Assembly: GCF_000143415.4 (NCBI RefSeq)
Contig: NW_003314298.1
Location: 1,412,978-1,476,977, forward strand
From: Selaginella moellendorffii
Lineage: Eukaryota; Streptophyta; Lycopodiopsida; Selaginellales; Selaginellaceae
Direction: 5' to 3'
DNA length: 64,000 nucleotides
Below, in pieces: positions 12,684-24,440 of the stretch. A program made the position numbers and the translations under genes. Each line of letters begins with the position of its first letter. The stretch's first letter is position 1. A model generated the notes under the pieces. That model had not been told where the DNA came from and did no database searches. It was given only the letters and a program-made list of their open reading frames with translations.

Positions 12684-12793
12684 TCCTTGAAAACCCTAGC
12701 CTCTAGAGAGCACAAATAAAATACTATAGTACCTCGATTTAGGGTTCTAGAGCTCTGCTGCGTGATGGGTGAGTGGAAGCGCCATTCTCATGA
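12684..12793. promoter_or_regulatory. Bidirectional promoter between RPT6 and XPB with telo-boxes
   Basis: Only 110 bp separates the start codons of two divergent genes. It contains AAACCCTAG at 12692-12699 and TTAGGGTT at 12739-12746, matching the plant telo-box (AAACCCTA) common in promoters of housekeeping and translation genes. Shared regulation is inferred. Confidence 0.65.
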
Positions 12794-15700
12794 ATGCCGC
12801 CAGATTACGAGCTCGATCTTTCTGCAGGTGAGAAGAATCGGCCCAGCAAGAAGCAAAAGCGCGGCAAGGTATGGCAAAGGCGCCATCGATATCGCGCGAT
12901 GAAATTTTCGTTTCTTGCTCTCTAGGAACCGGAGTCCTCGGCTCCCCCCCAAATTCCTGCCGATGACGACATGGAAGAAGACATCGTCGAGGTCTATGAG
13001 GAAGAGGATGAAGGTTCGTCTCTCTACACTTCTTTTTTTCTTTCTAGTTCTTTCTAAGGATGGGATTTGTTGTGTATGTAGTCGACGAGCATGAAACCGC
13101 GGGGAAAATGGATTTTAGCAAGCTCGAGCTAAAGCCAGACCACGAGAAGAGACCACTCTGGGTTGGACCTGATGGCCATATCTTTCTCGAGACGTTTTCT
13201 CCGCTATACAAGCAAGCATACGACTTTCTCATTGCCATTGCCGAGCCTGTGTGTCGGTAAGCGTCAGGTCTCGCTGATATGAGAAGTTCTTATACTCAAG
13301 TATTTGTCTTTAAAACGTTGTTCCAGTCCAGAACATATGCACGAGTACAATCTCACGCCACATTCTTTGTACGCGGCTGTCTCCGTTGGTCTTGAGACTC
13401 AGACAGTCATTACGGTGCTGGAACGGCTGTCGAAAGCAAGGCTCCCGCAGGAGATTGTGAATTTCATCAAAGAGTCGACTCTCAACTATGGCAAAGTAAA
13501 ACTAGTTCTGCAGAAGAATCGTTATTTTGTAGAATCTTCTTATCCGGAGGTATGGTGCAACTTTGATTGGCGAAACTTACTTTCTATCGTGCAGATTCTG
13601 GAGAGGGTTTTAAAGGACGATGTCATCTCTCGAGCCAGAATTTTTTCGGAGGCATGTGAAAGTTTTTCTTTCAATGTTTGTTTCTTTATCCTGACTATTT
13701 TTCTCTCGGCAAAATCTTCTAGGCAAGTGCGGAGCACGGTTTTACGGTCAACAAGTCGTTGTCCAATGCTACCACAGAACAAGACTTGCTTGCCGGGGAT
13801 GAAGTTGCTGCTGGAGAAGAGAAGGATGTGATGTCTTTTGAAATTGATCCTGCTCAAGTAACTATTCTTGTATTGGTTAAGTCGGTTTAGCTCACACAGG
13901 AAGTTTTCAGGTAGAACATGTGAAGCAGAGGTGCCTGCCAAGTGCTTTAAACTATCCGATGCTCGAGGAATACGACTTTAGAAACGATTCGGTAATTTCT
14001 TTTGTGCATGATATTTGTTACCTGATTTTCGTGAAAGTTTTCTTTTTCATGCAGGTCAATCCTGACTTAAGCATTGAATTGAAACCTCAAGCTCAACCTC
14101 GACCTTATCAAGAAAAGAGCTTGAGCAAAATGTTTGGAAATGGTGTGTATAACAACCATGTTTTGCAAGTTTTTGAGTAGTGACCTGTACTCCAGGACGT
14201 GCGAGGTCTGGAATTATCGTATTACCTTGTGGAGCTGGTAAATCCTTAGTGGGAGTCTCAGCCGCCTGCCGCATTCGCAAAAGCTGCCTGTGCTTAGCCA
14301 CCAATGCAGTGTCGGTTGACCAGTGGGCCTTTCAGTTTAAACTCTGGTCTACTATCCGTGACGATCAGATTTCTCGTTTCACATCAGACAGTAAAGACAA
14401 GTTCAAATCAAACGTCGGTGTCGTTGTGACCACCTACAACATGGTTGCTTTCAAAGGCAAACGATCAGAAGAATCCGAAAAAGTCATTGAATTGATAAAA
14501 AGCCGCGAGTGGGGCTTACTTCTTATGGATGAGGTAATACGACTATCTTCAAAATTGTACTACTGACCGTCTCTTTTTCCTTGTAGGTGCATGTTGTGCC
14601 TGCTCATATGTTTCGTAAAGTTATTAGTATCACCAAGTCTCACTGCAAACTTGGACTCACTGGTAAGCAGCTATTAAATATACGGCTGGGACTTACACCT
14701 TGTGAGTTTCTTGCAGCCACACTTGTCAGAGAAGACGAACGTATTACCGATCTGAATTTTCTAATTGGTCCAAAGCTGTACGAGGCGAACTGGCTAGATC
14801 TTGTGAAAGGCGGCTACATTGCCAATGTTCAATGTGCTGAAGTCTGGTGCCCAATGACTAAAGAATTTTACGCCGAATACCTGAAGAAGGAGAACAGAAA
14901 GCAACAGGTAAATTCCTACTTATTCATTTCCGTTTTATTTACCACCGCTTGACGTTCCTGTGCAGGCATTATACGTAATGAACCCCAATAAATTTCGGGC
15001 TTGTGAGTTTCTCATCCGTTTTCACGAACAACAGCGAGGAGACAAGATTATTGTCTTTTCTGATAATCTTTTCGCCCTGAGAGAGTATGCCACAAAATTG
15101 AAAAGGCCTTTCATTTACGGTCCGACCAGGTAAAAGAGACTTCTTAGACATTTGGCGTTGAAACTTTGTTTGTTGCAGCCACCATGAAAGAACAAAGATA
15201 TTGTACGCTTTTAAACACAGTCCCGATGTCAACACAGTTTTCTTGTCAAAGGTATTTGTGTCAAAGGTACTTTTCTCATGTCTTATTCTTGTGCACCTGC
15301 TTCTCTCAGGTCGGTGACAATTCCATTGATATACCCGAGGCAAATGTTATCATCCAAATCTCTTCACATGCTGGTTCCCGGCGTCAAGAAGCACAACGAC
15401 TCGGTCGAATATTGAGAGCAAAGGTTCTTAAGAGTTTCTATGGAGACCAAGAGAGACACTAATTAGAGATCCTCTGATTCCAGGGAAAACCCAAAGATCG
15501 TGTGAAAGGTGGCACCGAGGAATTCAATGCCTTCTTCTACTCGCTGGTCTCCACGGACACTCAGGTTCTTTGCTGGCCAAATAAGAGTATCACTTCACTT
15601 CATTTAAATCTTTCATTGTGTAGGAAATGTATTACTCTTCCAAGCGGCAGCAGTTTTTGATCGATCAGGGATACAGTTTCAAGGTTAGGAGCTGGAACGA

Positions 15701-16164
15701 GCTTCTTTTTTTTTTCCGTTCTAAAAACTCTAATTCTCCAGGTTCTTACGAGCTTGCCGCCGGCTGACAGCGGCGCGGACCTGAGCTTTCACAGGCTGGA
15801 AGATCAACTGGACTTGCTGTCCAAGGTACTTCAATCTCTATTCTCGATTTCTGGAAGATTTAGATGGCGTCCAGGTTCTCAATGCCGGCGAGGACGCTGC
15901 TGGTGTCGAGCAGCTAGAACACGACGCTGATGATATCACAAACTTAAGAGCTCGCCGGATCGCTGGCTCGATGAGTGCTCTCTCGGGTGGCAAAGGGCGA
16001 TCTTACATGGAATTTAGGTACTCTCTTCTTCTCAACGTTTTTTCCTGGTCGATGATCTTTGTGAATTTCGATTCTTTAGTATTGGCGGACGAGGACGGGG
16101 CCAACAAGCGAAGCCACGCGATCCAAACAAGCGGCATAATCTATTCAAGAACAGATATAGATAG
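12794..16164 (+). CDS. XPB: TFIIH DNA helicase XPB/ERCC3
   Basis: 3'-5' helicase/translocase of TFIIH, opening promoters for RNA polymerase II and acting in nucleotide excision repair. About 16 short exons from ATG 12794 to TAG 16162-16164. Order: lysine-rich NLS (PSKKQKRGK), acidic stretch ([17 protein letters not shown]), N-terminal domain [16 protein letters not shown], helicase motif [13 protein letters not shown] (about 14232), Ia region, motif II DEVH split by an intron at 14531-14586, motif III LGLTG, the RED motif [11 protein letters not shown] (about 14725) specific to XPB, motifs IV-VI in the C-terminal lobe ending [20 protein letters not shown], and a C-terminal [20 protein letters not shown] block. 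All expected parts are present, so it looks functional. A short duplicated segment lies in its 3' flank. Confidence 0.95.
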
Positions 16165-16167
16165 ATA

Positions 16168-16268
16168 GAGGCCATTCATTTGAGACTATACAAAAATTTG
16201 TAAACAATGGATAGTAGAACTGATAGAGACCATTTGAGACTATACAAAGATTTGTAGACAATATGATA
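16168..16268. repeat. Two-copy tandem repeat after XPB
   Basis: Two imperfect direct copies of about 45 bp sharing CATTTGAGACTATACAAA and ATTTGTA.ACAAT, at about 16177-16217 and 16230-16265. Located between the XPB stop and the GABA-T start, only 139 bp apart. Confidence 0.85.
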
Positions 16269-16303
16269 GCGCCACGTGTCTGTCGTGAGGGTTTACGGCA
16301 CAA

Positions 16304-18691
16304 ATGGGCAAGGACGCTGCCAAGGATGAGGCGCTCGAGCAGCGGTAGGCTATCGATCCAATCCCTGGAGCTCCAAATTCTCCGAGATTTCGATCGATTT
16401 CTTCCATGGCAGGCACAATATGTTGTCGCCGTTCACGGCGGGATGGCAGATGGTGAAGGTGGAGCCTCTCATCATCGAGAAATCGGAGGTATGCGCTTGG
16501 ATTGAGCCGATCTAATGAGATTTCGGTTTGATTGTCTCGTGTTCTTCGAATTTCTTAGGGGATTTATGTGTATGATACGAATGGAAACAAGTACCTGGAC
16601 GCCCTTGCTGGCCTCTGGAACAATGCGCTTGGTATGAGATCTTCTTCTTCTTTTTGTTTCATGCTTGCATGCATTGAATTGTTTTAGGAGGAAACGAACC
16701 TCGCCTTGTGGAGGCCGCGAAGAAGCAGCTCGATGTTCTCCCGTACTACCACTCTTTCTGGAACCGTACTACTCCAGTCACGCTGGTACTCTTTTGCTTT
16801 GGATATCTCATGAATCGCCGTTACGTATGTTTTGTTACTGGCAGGAACTTGCCAAAGAGCTTGTGGAGATGTTCACGCAGGTTAAAATGAGCCGCGTGTT
16901 GTTCACGAACAGTGGCTCCGAGTCGAACGATTCCCAAGTGCGTGTCTAGCTTTTTTCCTTCTTTTTTCTACATTTTTCTTGCGATGCAGGTGAGATTGGT
17001 TTGGTACTACTACAATGCCATCGGGAAGCCCCACAAAAAGAAGTTTATAGCACGAGAAAAAGCGTGAGAATCTTACTATGATTGTATCTTTTTGTATATT
17101 TTCTCACGCTGCTTCTAATGTAGCTACCACGGATCTACGTATGCTTCAGCCAGTCTCTCCGGGTACTTCTCTAATTCTCTTGCTCTTTCTATTGGAACTT
17201 AACAAGAGTTACACTTGTTGTCCAGTTTGCCGAACCTTCATAAAGGTTTTGATGCACCAGCATCTTTTGTTGTTCATACTGACTGTCCGCATTATTGGCG
17301 AAATCACTTGCCTGGTAAGCTGTATAGTTTTCTTCTGCTCCTAATTTTTTTTAAATATAAGGTGAGAGTGAGGAGGATTTCGCCACGAGATTGGCTGATA
17401 ATCTGGAAAAGCTCATCCTAAAGGAAGGACCCGAGAATGTAAGCAACCAGGTTCAGAATTTTTTTCGCAAGTAAGCCTGTCTATTGAAGATTGCTGCCTT
17501 CATTGGAGAGCCTCTCATGGCTGCTGGCGGTGTCATGCCTCCTCCAGCTACATACTGGGACAAGGTAAAGGAGCCAAACGCTTGTTTTCCTGTTTCTAAC
17601 TTCTAAGTTGCAGATTCAACCCATTCTTAAAAAATACGACATCCTCCTTATTGCTGATGAGGTTCAGGAATTTGTTTTTAAATCTGAAAGTTGTTTCTGA
17701 TTCAATTTTGTTTCAATCAAGGTTGTTTGTGCATTTGGAAGGCTTGGAACAATGTTCGGTTGCGACTATTACAATATAAAGCCCGATCTTGTTAGCATGG
17801 CAAAGGTATGTATTTCGAGACTAGTTAGAAGGAAGCGCTGATCCTGTAATTTTCTTCTCTTTTTAAGGCCTTATCTTCCGCTTATATGCCCATTGGAGCT
17901 GTTCTTGTAAGTGAAAAAATATCAGATGCTATCTTGAAGTTCAGTGACCAGCATGGTGAGAAGTTTCCACTTTGTATTTCATTTGCTTTATAAAGGTGGT
18001 TTTATGTGTTCTAGGCTCTCTTGGCCATGGATTTACATATTCTGGACATCCCGTTCCTTGTGCGGTTGCCTTGGAAGCATTGCACATTTACAAGTAAGCA
18101 AGCTCAATGCAACTCTGTCATCCACTTTTCCATTTCGACGTTTGATTTTTTCAAGGGAGAGAGACATTCCCGGACATGTTGCAAAAGTATCTCCTCACTT
18201 TCAGAAAGGACTGCATAAACTATCCAGCAGTCCAGTCATCGGAGAGGTTTGTTGTGATTTGCGCGGCTTGCGGGCTTTCTAACTCTGCAATCAGATTCGT
18301 GGGACTGGTTTGATCATTGGAGTCGAATTCAAAGACGGGAAGCGTCCGGAAAACACCTTTCCAGCAGACTGGGGTAATGACAGATTCGAGTTTCTTATCC
18401 CGAATGCTAGACATAACTTTCACTTTGTTCATCCAGGAGTGTCAGCATATTTCGCAGATAAGTGCAAAGAGGAAGGAATGCTGGTGCGCATCTCGGGAGA
18501 CGCCATCTTCATGTCTCCAACGTTGACAATCACAATCGAAGAGATTGACGAGGTAAGCTTCCTCTTTCAAGTCGCACTTAGGCAGAGACAAAAACTTTTG
18601 GAAACTTCTTTTACTACAGCTCATCACCATGTTCGAGAAGGCACTCAAAGCCACCGAGAAGTACGTCGAGTCCAAGAAAAAAAGTGGATAA
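16304..18691 (+). CDS. GABA-T: GABA transaminase (class III PLP aminotransferase)
   Basis: Converts 4-aminobutyrate to succinic semialdehyde in the GABA shunt, using pyruvate or glyoxylate as amino acceptor in plants. Exon 1 (16304-16344) gives [14 protein letters not shown] and joins to [13 protein letters not shown], the usual start of the mature enzyme. Family landmarks: [50 protein letters not shown] phosphate-binding [34 protein letters not shown], Schiff-base region ADEV...[11 protein letters not shown], catalytic lysine in [37 protein letters not shown] and [14 protein letters not shown]. Ends ...KKKSG, without a peroxisomal SKL tail. The start used leaves no mitochondrial presequence, unlike Arabidopsis POP2; an upstream alternative exon cannot be excluded, but XPB ends 139 bp before. 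Confidence 0.93.
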
Positions 18692-18848
18692 ACATCAGCG
18701 GCCTCTGGAATAAAATGGCGTTTGTTTCATTCTTTTCTTCTTTCGGTAAAGTGCTTTTTCTTTCTTTTTTTCTTCTTCTTTGAAGTATCAATATATATAT
18801 ATATATATATTACATTACATGCTATAAAGGTAGAGCTTTTATACACGT
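18692..18848. repeat. GABA-T 3' flank with AT microsatellite
   Basis: Contains an (AT)10-type run at about 18791-18811. No coding sequence. Confidence 0.85.
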
Positions 18849-18951
18849 AGTGTTTGAAGGCTGCTCGCTCTTATACAAGACCAAGTTCCTATCATCTTGG
18901 AGCTGCGAGAATTGTGGAAACGAACTGGGGACAAAGGTGTTGGTCGCCCCA
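18849..18951 (-). pseudogene. Fragment of the neighbouring B-lectin gene
   Basis: About 100 bp clearly similar to 19207-19335, the 3' end of the lectin ORF: shared blocks include CAAGTTCCTATCATCTTGGAG and GGGACAAAGGTGTTGGTCGCCC-type sequence, with indels. It encodes a broken copy of the final lectin repeat. A partial local duplication; no start or full domain. The rest of 18952-19199 holds nothing recognisable. Confidence 0.8.
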
Positions 18952-19199
18952 TCAAAATCTTAGAATTTCTACAATTTGGAGAGGGCGAGTCCTCAATTTC
19001 CATACAAGGGCAGTTGGCGGGCCAAGCCGAGGGCAAGGGCTAGCTACCGATTCTCAGCCATGATTTTCAAACGCGTCGTTTAACGCTCCAGAGAATAGCG
19101 AGATCAAACAAGATCAAACTTGTTTTTGATCTGATGAAAGATCTTGTGCCTGCACATACAAACGCAAAGCTTCTCACCTGGAAATTTGTAGATTTTTCA

Positions 19200-20114
19200 T
19201 CATCTAACAGCAGTGTTTGAAGCCCGCGCGGGGACCTGCTCGTCGCTCTTATACAAAACCAAGTTCCTATCATCTTGGAGCGCCAGAATCGTGGAAACAA
19301 AACGATCACCGGGGACAAAGGTGTTGGTCGCCCACACACAAACCTCATGATTGACAACCACCAGGTTCCCATCCTGCTGGACCAGCAAGAAGCAGCCGTC
19401 CGCCCTGCCCCTGGTCGGGGTGGCCCAAACCCGGTCGCCATCGTACAGTACAGCCTCGCAATGCCGCTCCATGACCAGCTTGTACCGCTGGTTGGGCGAC
19501 CAGATCGCCTGATTGGGCAGGAGCCGCGAGTAGACGCGCGCCCTTGGGCCACTTTGGACCATATTGGCGTACGGAAAGCAATCATCCGACAACGAATATA
19601 CGGCCCTCCGGGTGGAATCTAGGGCTCTTAGCTGCGCGGGATTTACTTCCTCCCCCATGCTGTACATGCCCTCCTCCATGCTGTACTCCATGCCATATCG
19701 CCCGTCGATCACAGTGATGTAGCTGTAGCCCCAGCGGAATAGATCGGTGGCGAGGCGGTCGTGGAGCTCGCGGAAGGCGGCGACGAGGATGAATCCGGGC
19801 AAGGAGTCAGAGAGATCGGGCGTGGCGTGGCAGTCGTCGCTGAAGAACCAGAGGCGGATGAAGATGCGGCCGGTCCCGAGGAAGATCGTGTCGGAGATTG
19901 AGCGTGGCGAGTAGCGATCTGACACGGAGATTGTGTTCACTAGCGTCGCGAGAGCGGCGATCACAAATGCGCGGGCTTCATTGCTTGCGAGTAAGAATGG
20001 GACGCCGCGATCTACGACCTGCTGGGCGCTTGCGATTGCGAGGAGCGCGAGGAGGAAGAGGAAGTAGTAGAGAGCTATGGCATTGCTGATCTCGATCTTC
20101 GCGGGCAATGCCAT
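19200..20114 (-). CDS. B-lectin (bulb-type mannose-binding) domain protein with signal peptide
   Basis: Intronless ORF of 304 aa from ATG 20112-20114 (MALPAKIEISNAIALYYF). A hydrophobic stretch at residues 12-30 (ALYYFLFLLALLAIASAQQ) is a probable signal peptide or anchor, so secretion is likely. Residues about 35-185 form a region I do not recognise, with FLGTGRIFIRLWFFSDDC and LHDRLATDLFRWGYSYITV. The last 110 residues are a bulb-type lectin: ANMVQSGPRARVYSRLLPNQ, then repeats LVMERHCEAVLYDGDRVWAT, LVQQDGNLVVVNHEVCVWAT and ALQDDRNLVLYKSD, which carry versions of the QxDxNxVxY mannose pocket. The best-conserved pocket is QQDGNLVVV, with the final Tyr replaced by Val. Carbohydrate binding and a defence role are inference. 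Divergent from VPS35L, 183 bp between starts. Confidence 0.8.
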   Translation of the reverse strand: MALPAKIEISNAIALYYFLFLLALLAIASAQQVVDRGVPFLLASNEARAFVIAALATLVNTISVSDRYSPRSISDTIFLGTGRIFIRLWFFSDDCHATPDLSDSLPGFILVAAFRELHDRLATDLFRWGYSYITVIDGRYGMEYSMEEGMYSMGEEVNPAQLRALDSTRRAVYSLSDDCFPYANMVQSGPRARVYSRLLPNQAIWSPNQRYKLVMERHCEAVLYDGDRVWATPTRGRADGCFLLVQQDGNLVVVNHEVCVWATNTFVPGDRFVSTILALQDDRNLVLYKSDEQVPARASNTAVR

Positions 20115-20297
20115 GGGAGATGGAATGAGTGTCAATCTCCATAGCTTTTAAAAGGGGACATCCAATAATTTTTGGCGGGTCAGCGCTTTGGATATCTCGC
20201 AAGGATATTCCTTACAAATTAATTACTTTAATTGGAATTATTATTAAGACAAGTGTACGGCGTCTTGAGACTTGTACGGATTGTTTTAGGGTTTATC

Positions 20298-23200
20298 ATG
20301 GCTGGGCAATTTCGAGCCCGACGCTACGAGCTCGAGGGAGCCGCGGCGTCCCTGGATCGGCATCCGGCAGCTGCGCATCCGCTGCTGGATCATGAATGCG
20401 GCGCTGCGGCCGCCTCAATTCACTGCGCGGTTCTTCGGGTCAGTGGTGATGAATGCGTGGATTATCTCTCTGACAGGGTTTTGTCCAGGACGAGAAGGAG
20501 CCGCTCTTGGCGGAGGTCGTCTTTGATGATCCGCTGAGGTCGGGTGGTTTTGCTGAGGCGGATTTGGCTTCTCCTCCGGCAATGCGGCACAAGTCCAAGA
20601 CTTCCAGACGGGTGGTTTCCAAGAGTGTCATGGACGAGCAAGTGGAAAATGCAGCGGCGGATTGGGATGCTTATAAGCTCACACTTTCTCAGAGATTTGG
20701 ATCGTCTGGCACCATGACGATGTCCTCGGTGAGCTTCGGCCTTTTTCTAGTGCATGGTTGAGAATTATGATTTCTTTCGTGTTCTCATTGCAGGCTTTTG
20801 ATGTTCTTGCGAAAGATCACAAAGGTAACTTACGCACGTAGGATGACTGTCCAACAGATCATATCGTGTTCTGTTCAGCCGCCGGAACGAGCACACATCT
20901 CCAGCAGCTGGAAGATCCCGAGAGAAAGGCCTTCGAGGATGTCAAGATTCTCACGCAGCAAGAATGTGTGACGAGACTGAAGGATCTTAACGAAGAGATT
21001 GCTGAAGCTTGGAGGAGCGAAGAACGCGTTTCTGCTTTGAGACTTACCATCAAGGTTTGAGACGGTACCTGCTCGTGGCTCACTTACAAGTTTTCTCTCT
21101 TTTCGTTTTCGCAGGTAGCCAGGCTTTTGATGGACACTTCCGTGGCACACTTCTATCCCGTGTTGTTCGTGCTCGTAACTGATGTCCTGGATAATGTCGG
21201 CGATTTAGTGTGGATGCGTATCAAGAAAAAGGCCGAGACCGATGAAAACGGGAATACCATTGAACTGCCAGGTCTTTCTGCGTGCATGGATTTTTTTCTG
21301 TGGGATTCATTCTTGTGTTGCAGTGGATTTTTCATCTAGCGACATCTCTCAGGAGGCGAAGGATACATGTAACAACTGGTTTTTAAAAATTGGGTCCATC
21401 AAAGAGCTCTTGCCTCGGATGTAAGTCCTGACGTTTACTGTAGCCTTGCGGTGCTAAATTGCATCTCCTTTCTAGATACCTCGAAATTGCTATCCTGCGG
21501 TGCTTGCAATTTCTAGAGCGAGATCCTATCTCCACCATTCAGAGGTTGTCTTCGATGGTCAGAGGGTTGGGAAGTCCTTTGACGTCTGCCTATACTTACA
21601 TATACTTATCGCGTAAAGGGCTTGCACTTTTGCCGATGGAAAGAGGTAATAAAAATGCTGGGACTACTGTTACACTAACTATTACATTCTCTCAGGTTAT
21701 CTGGTTAGTGGTATCCATGATTTTACAATGCTGTTATACAGATTAATTGCTGGGGAGTTCAATCAGAATCTTTTAGAGCTGCACATTCAGAAACAAACGT
21801 ATGTGAGACTGGTCGAACCAATGTTCGAGTGGGTGCTCCACTGCATATTCAAGCTTCTAAAGCAGGTATTGTTTTTTTTTTAATTTTCGACTAATCTTCT
21901 ATGTGATCATTTTGGCAGGAGGAAACACAAGAAGTTGTGGTTGCTCTTTGTGGCAAACGAGAGAAAGATGGAATGAAGCCTTTGTCAATATTGGTGCATT
22001 ACTTGCTCAAGCAGCTTCCTGCCACATTCGTGGCTAACCATGCCATTGAGATCTCCAGATTGGTGAAAAGCTCTACCGACATTTCAATGCCGCAGGTTTC
22101 GCTTATTGCATTTGCAAGATTGGCATTCACTCACTTCAGTTTGTCATTTCTAGAGTGCCAGTTTTGTCACGCTCGGAAGAAAAATGTGCGACTGTCCACC
22201 TCCTCGTGAATTTCGACTTCAAGTTCTCAGTGATGTATGGAAGGTATGCCACTGACTTCTCAAGTTGTGGATATGACATTGTAAGTTTCAGGCGACTACA
22301 AAGTACACATCTTTAATAGACTATGTAGCTGTCGCCAACGCGTTTGTCGAATACATTCTTCAGTGTTGCTCAGTAAGCTATTCGAGTTAATTGTCCATGA
22401 ATTTATAAACAGTGCGCTTTTCTTTTCAGGAAACAGAGCTTATCGTAGTGCTTCGTGATTTAAAGCAGCACTTAAGCGACGGGGAGATTGATCATGAAGT
22501 TATGGAGTTCCTTGAGTTCATTGCTCTAAAGCTGATTGACCATTACGCAGACTTTAAACACCTATTTGGTCTGGTGAGTTTTCAACTTTTCTCCAGGGAC
22601 AAAATTCGAGAGTTTTACACTTTTTAATTGTAATAAACAACATCAGGAGACATTCATGGACATTCTTGATATGTTTCATGGGGATTTCCGGCTTAATGTC
22701 TACAAGTGTATTTTGAATTCGGTCTCCAGGTAGTGTCTTTTTATTTCTCTATTTATGCGCAACTGATTCTGAATGTCAGGAATAACATGCCTGTGCTTGA
22801 TCCAGTCTGCAAAAACTTTTTGTTTGAATCAACTAAAGTGCTCCATGATTCCTTAGACAGTTTTAGTAGTGATGACGATCGAAGGCAAATAGCTCGTCTG
22901 GTGATCAGATTTATTCAACTGGTGCGTGTAAATCTTCTTTTGCTATTGGTCAGCTGGCTATGTTTTGCAGGCTGATTACGGGAAGAATCTCGAGACCCAG
23001 CTAGATTTTCTTGTTGAGTGTCGTGCGGCTTTTCCGAGGATGGACGCTGTTAGAGTGAGTTGAGAGGTATTTGAAATGTTTTTGATCTCAAAGACTGCCC
23101 TTACTTTTTTTCTTGTATTCCAGGAGGAAGTTGTCCGTGCTAGCCATGGCATAGCTATGTCGACATTTAAACTCTGGAAAGGCTGTCATTCCGAAGCGAG

Positions 23201-24440
23201 CATGGATTTTGTGAAGTCGTGTATAGCATTCAACGAGATCACTATACCGTCAATCACCGATGTTACTGTGCGCGTTCAGCTTTATATCACGACTGGTGAG
23301 GTAAGTCCTGGAATTATTTCCATTGCCAAATGCATTTTCTTCTCAGGTTGCTCTGATGAACGGCCTGCTATCTTATGTTCTGAATCTCTTGAAATCCGGA
23401 ATACTTTGCTTACAAGAACTTCGTTCCGAAGGTAGCAGCCATGCATACGCTATCTTGTAACAATTTCACGGTTTTCTGTTCAGATTCCAATAACGAAGAT
23501 GAGCTACGACCTTTACTACTGAAGCTTTGTTCGTTTCTGGTAGTGGTGCCAGGTAATGGAAACTCTGGATCAATTAAAAAGATTTGAGGTTCTCTTGGTT
23601 TTTTCAGGGGATCCGGAACTCGGTGTGTTGTATTTTCCAAGAGGCCTTGTGAACTTGCTCGATGCCAAACCCTGGTAGGAACAAGCAGAGTATGGATAAA
23701 TTTACTCTCTGAATTCTATTACAGGTTACTGAAAGGAAGGAAGAGACTGCAAGTCCTCCTCGGTATTCTCTCTACAGTCTCGACATTGTCTCAAGACGAT
23801 CTTCCATACCATGTAGCAAATGAGCAGGTCTTTTTCTTAAAAGTCACTCCGTGCCTTGCTGAAAAGTGGATGCAGGTAGATAGCAACGATACGTTGTACT
23901 TTGGAGAGTCGGGATATCAAGAAGAACTGCAGAGCTTTGGTGCTATGGTTCTGGAAAAAATTGTCGCTGTCATCAAGCAAGAAAAGAATGCGGTGAGTGC
24001 AGATTTGTTCTTTCGGAAGGTTAAGCTCCTCTCTCTTTGTAGTTGCAACGCGGGTACATGCTACTGGATACTTGTAACACTCTTTTAATGGCGTTCGAGG
24101 TCAGTGATTTTTTTTCTTGTATTTTCTTATTCTCAGCTGGCTGCTTTTGTAGAACTCTGATGAAATGGGAGCTCAAATGCTTGAAAGAGCGCGATCGCTG
24201 TTGCCAAAAGAACTAGGCTATTTGGAAGCAACAAGGCAGCGAGTTCTGAGAAGTAACGAGCTAAAACTTTATAGATTGTCTCTCTCGGCTAACTCCCTTC
24301 TATCAATCCAGGCTTTGGAGCATGAATCCAGTACGCTCGTCCATGTCACGGCATTTGGCTGGAGAGGCATTCCTCTCACGACCGCCAAACTTTCATCCAA
24401 CCGGTGGAGCCTTCCAAACAGGTCCACAACACAGTTATAG
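20298..24440 (+). CDS. VPS35L: VPS35L (C16orf62-type) subunit of the endosomal Retriever complex
   Basis: Homologue of VPS35L, the VPS35-like scaffold that with VPS29 and VPS26C forms Retriever for endosomal recycling. Roughly 17-20 short exons. Recognised blocks: MAGQFRARRYELEG, FVQDEKEPLLAEVVFDDPL, YKLTLSQRFGSSG, AFEDVKILTQQECVTRLKDL, the conserved ARLLMDTSVAHFYPVLFVLV / TDVLDNVGDLVWMRIKKK, AKDTCNNWFLKIGSIKELLPR, YLEIAILRCLQFL, LIAGEFNQNLLELHIQKQTY, EWVLHCIFKLLKQ, and C-terminal LPKELGYLEATRQRVL. No transmembrane segments. The 3' end is uncertain: the open frame runs to TAG 24438-24440, overlapping the 3' end of the convergent PPR gene by about 170 bp; a stop or splice near 24255 would avoid that. 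Family call is firm, exact exons and end are not. Confidence 0.85.
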
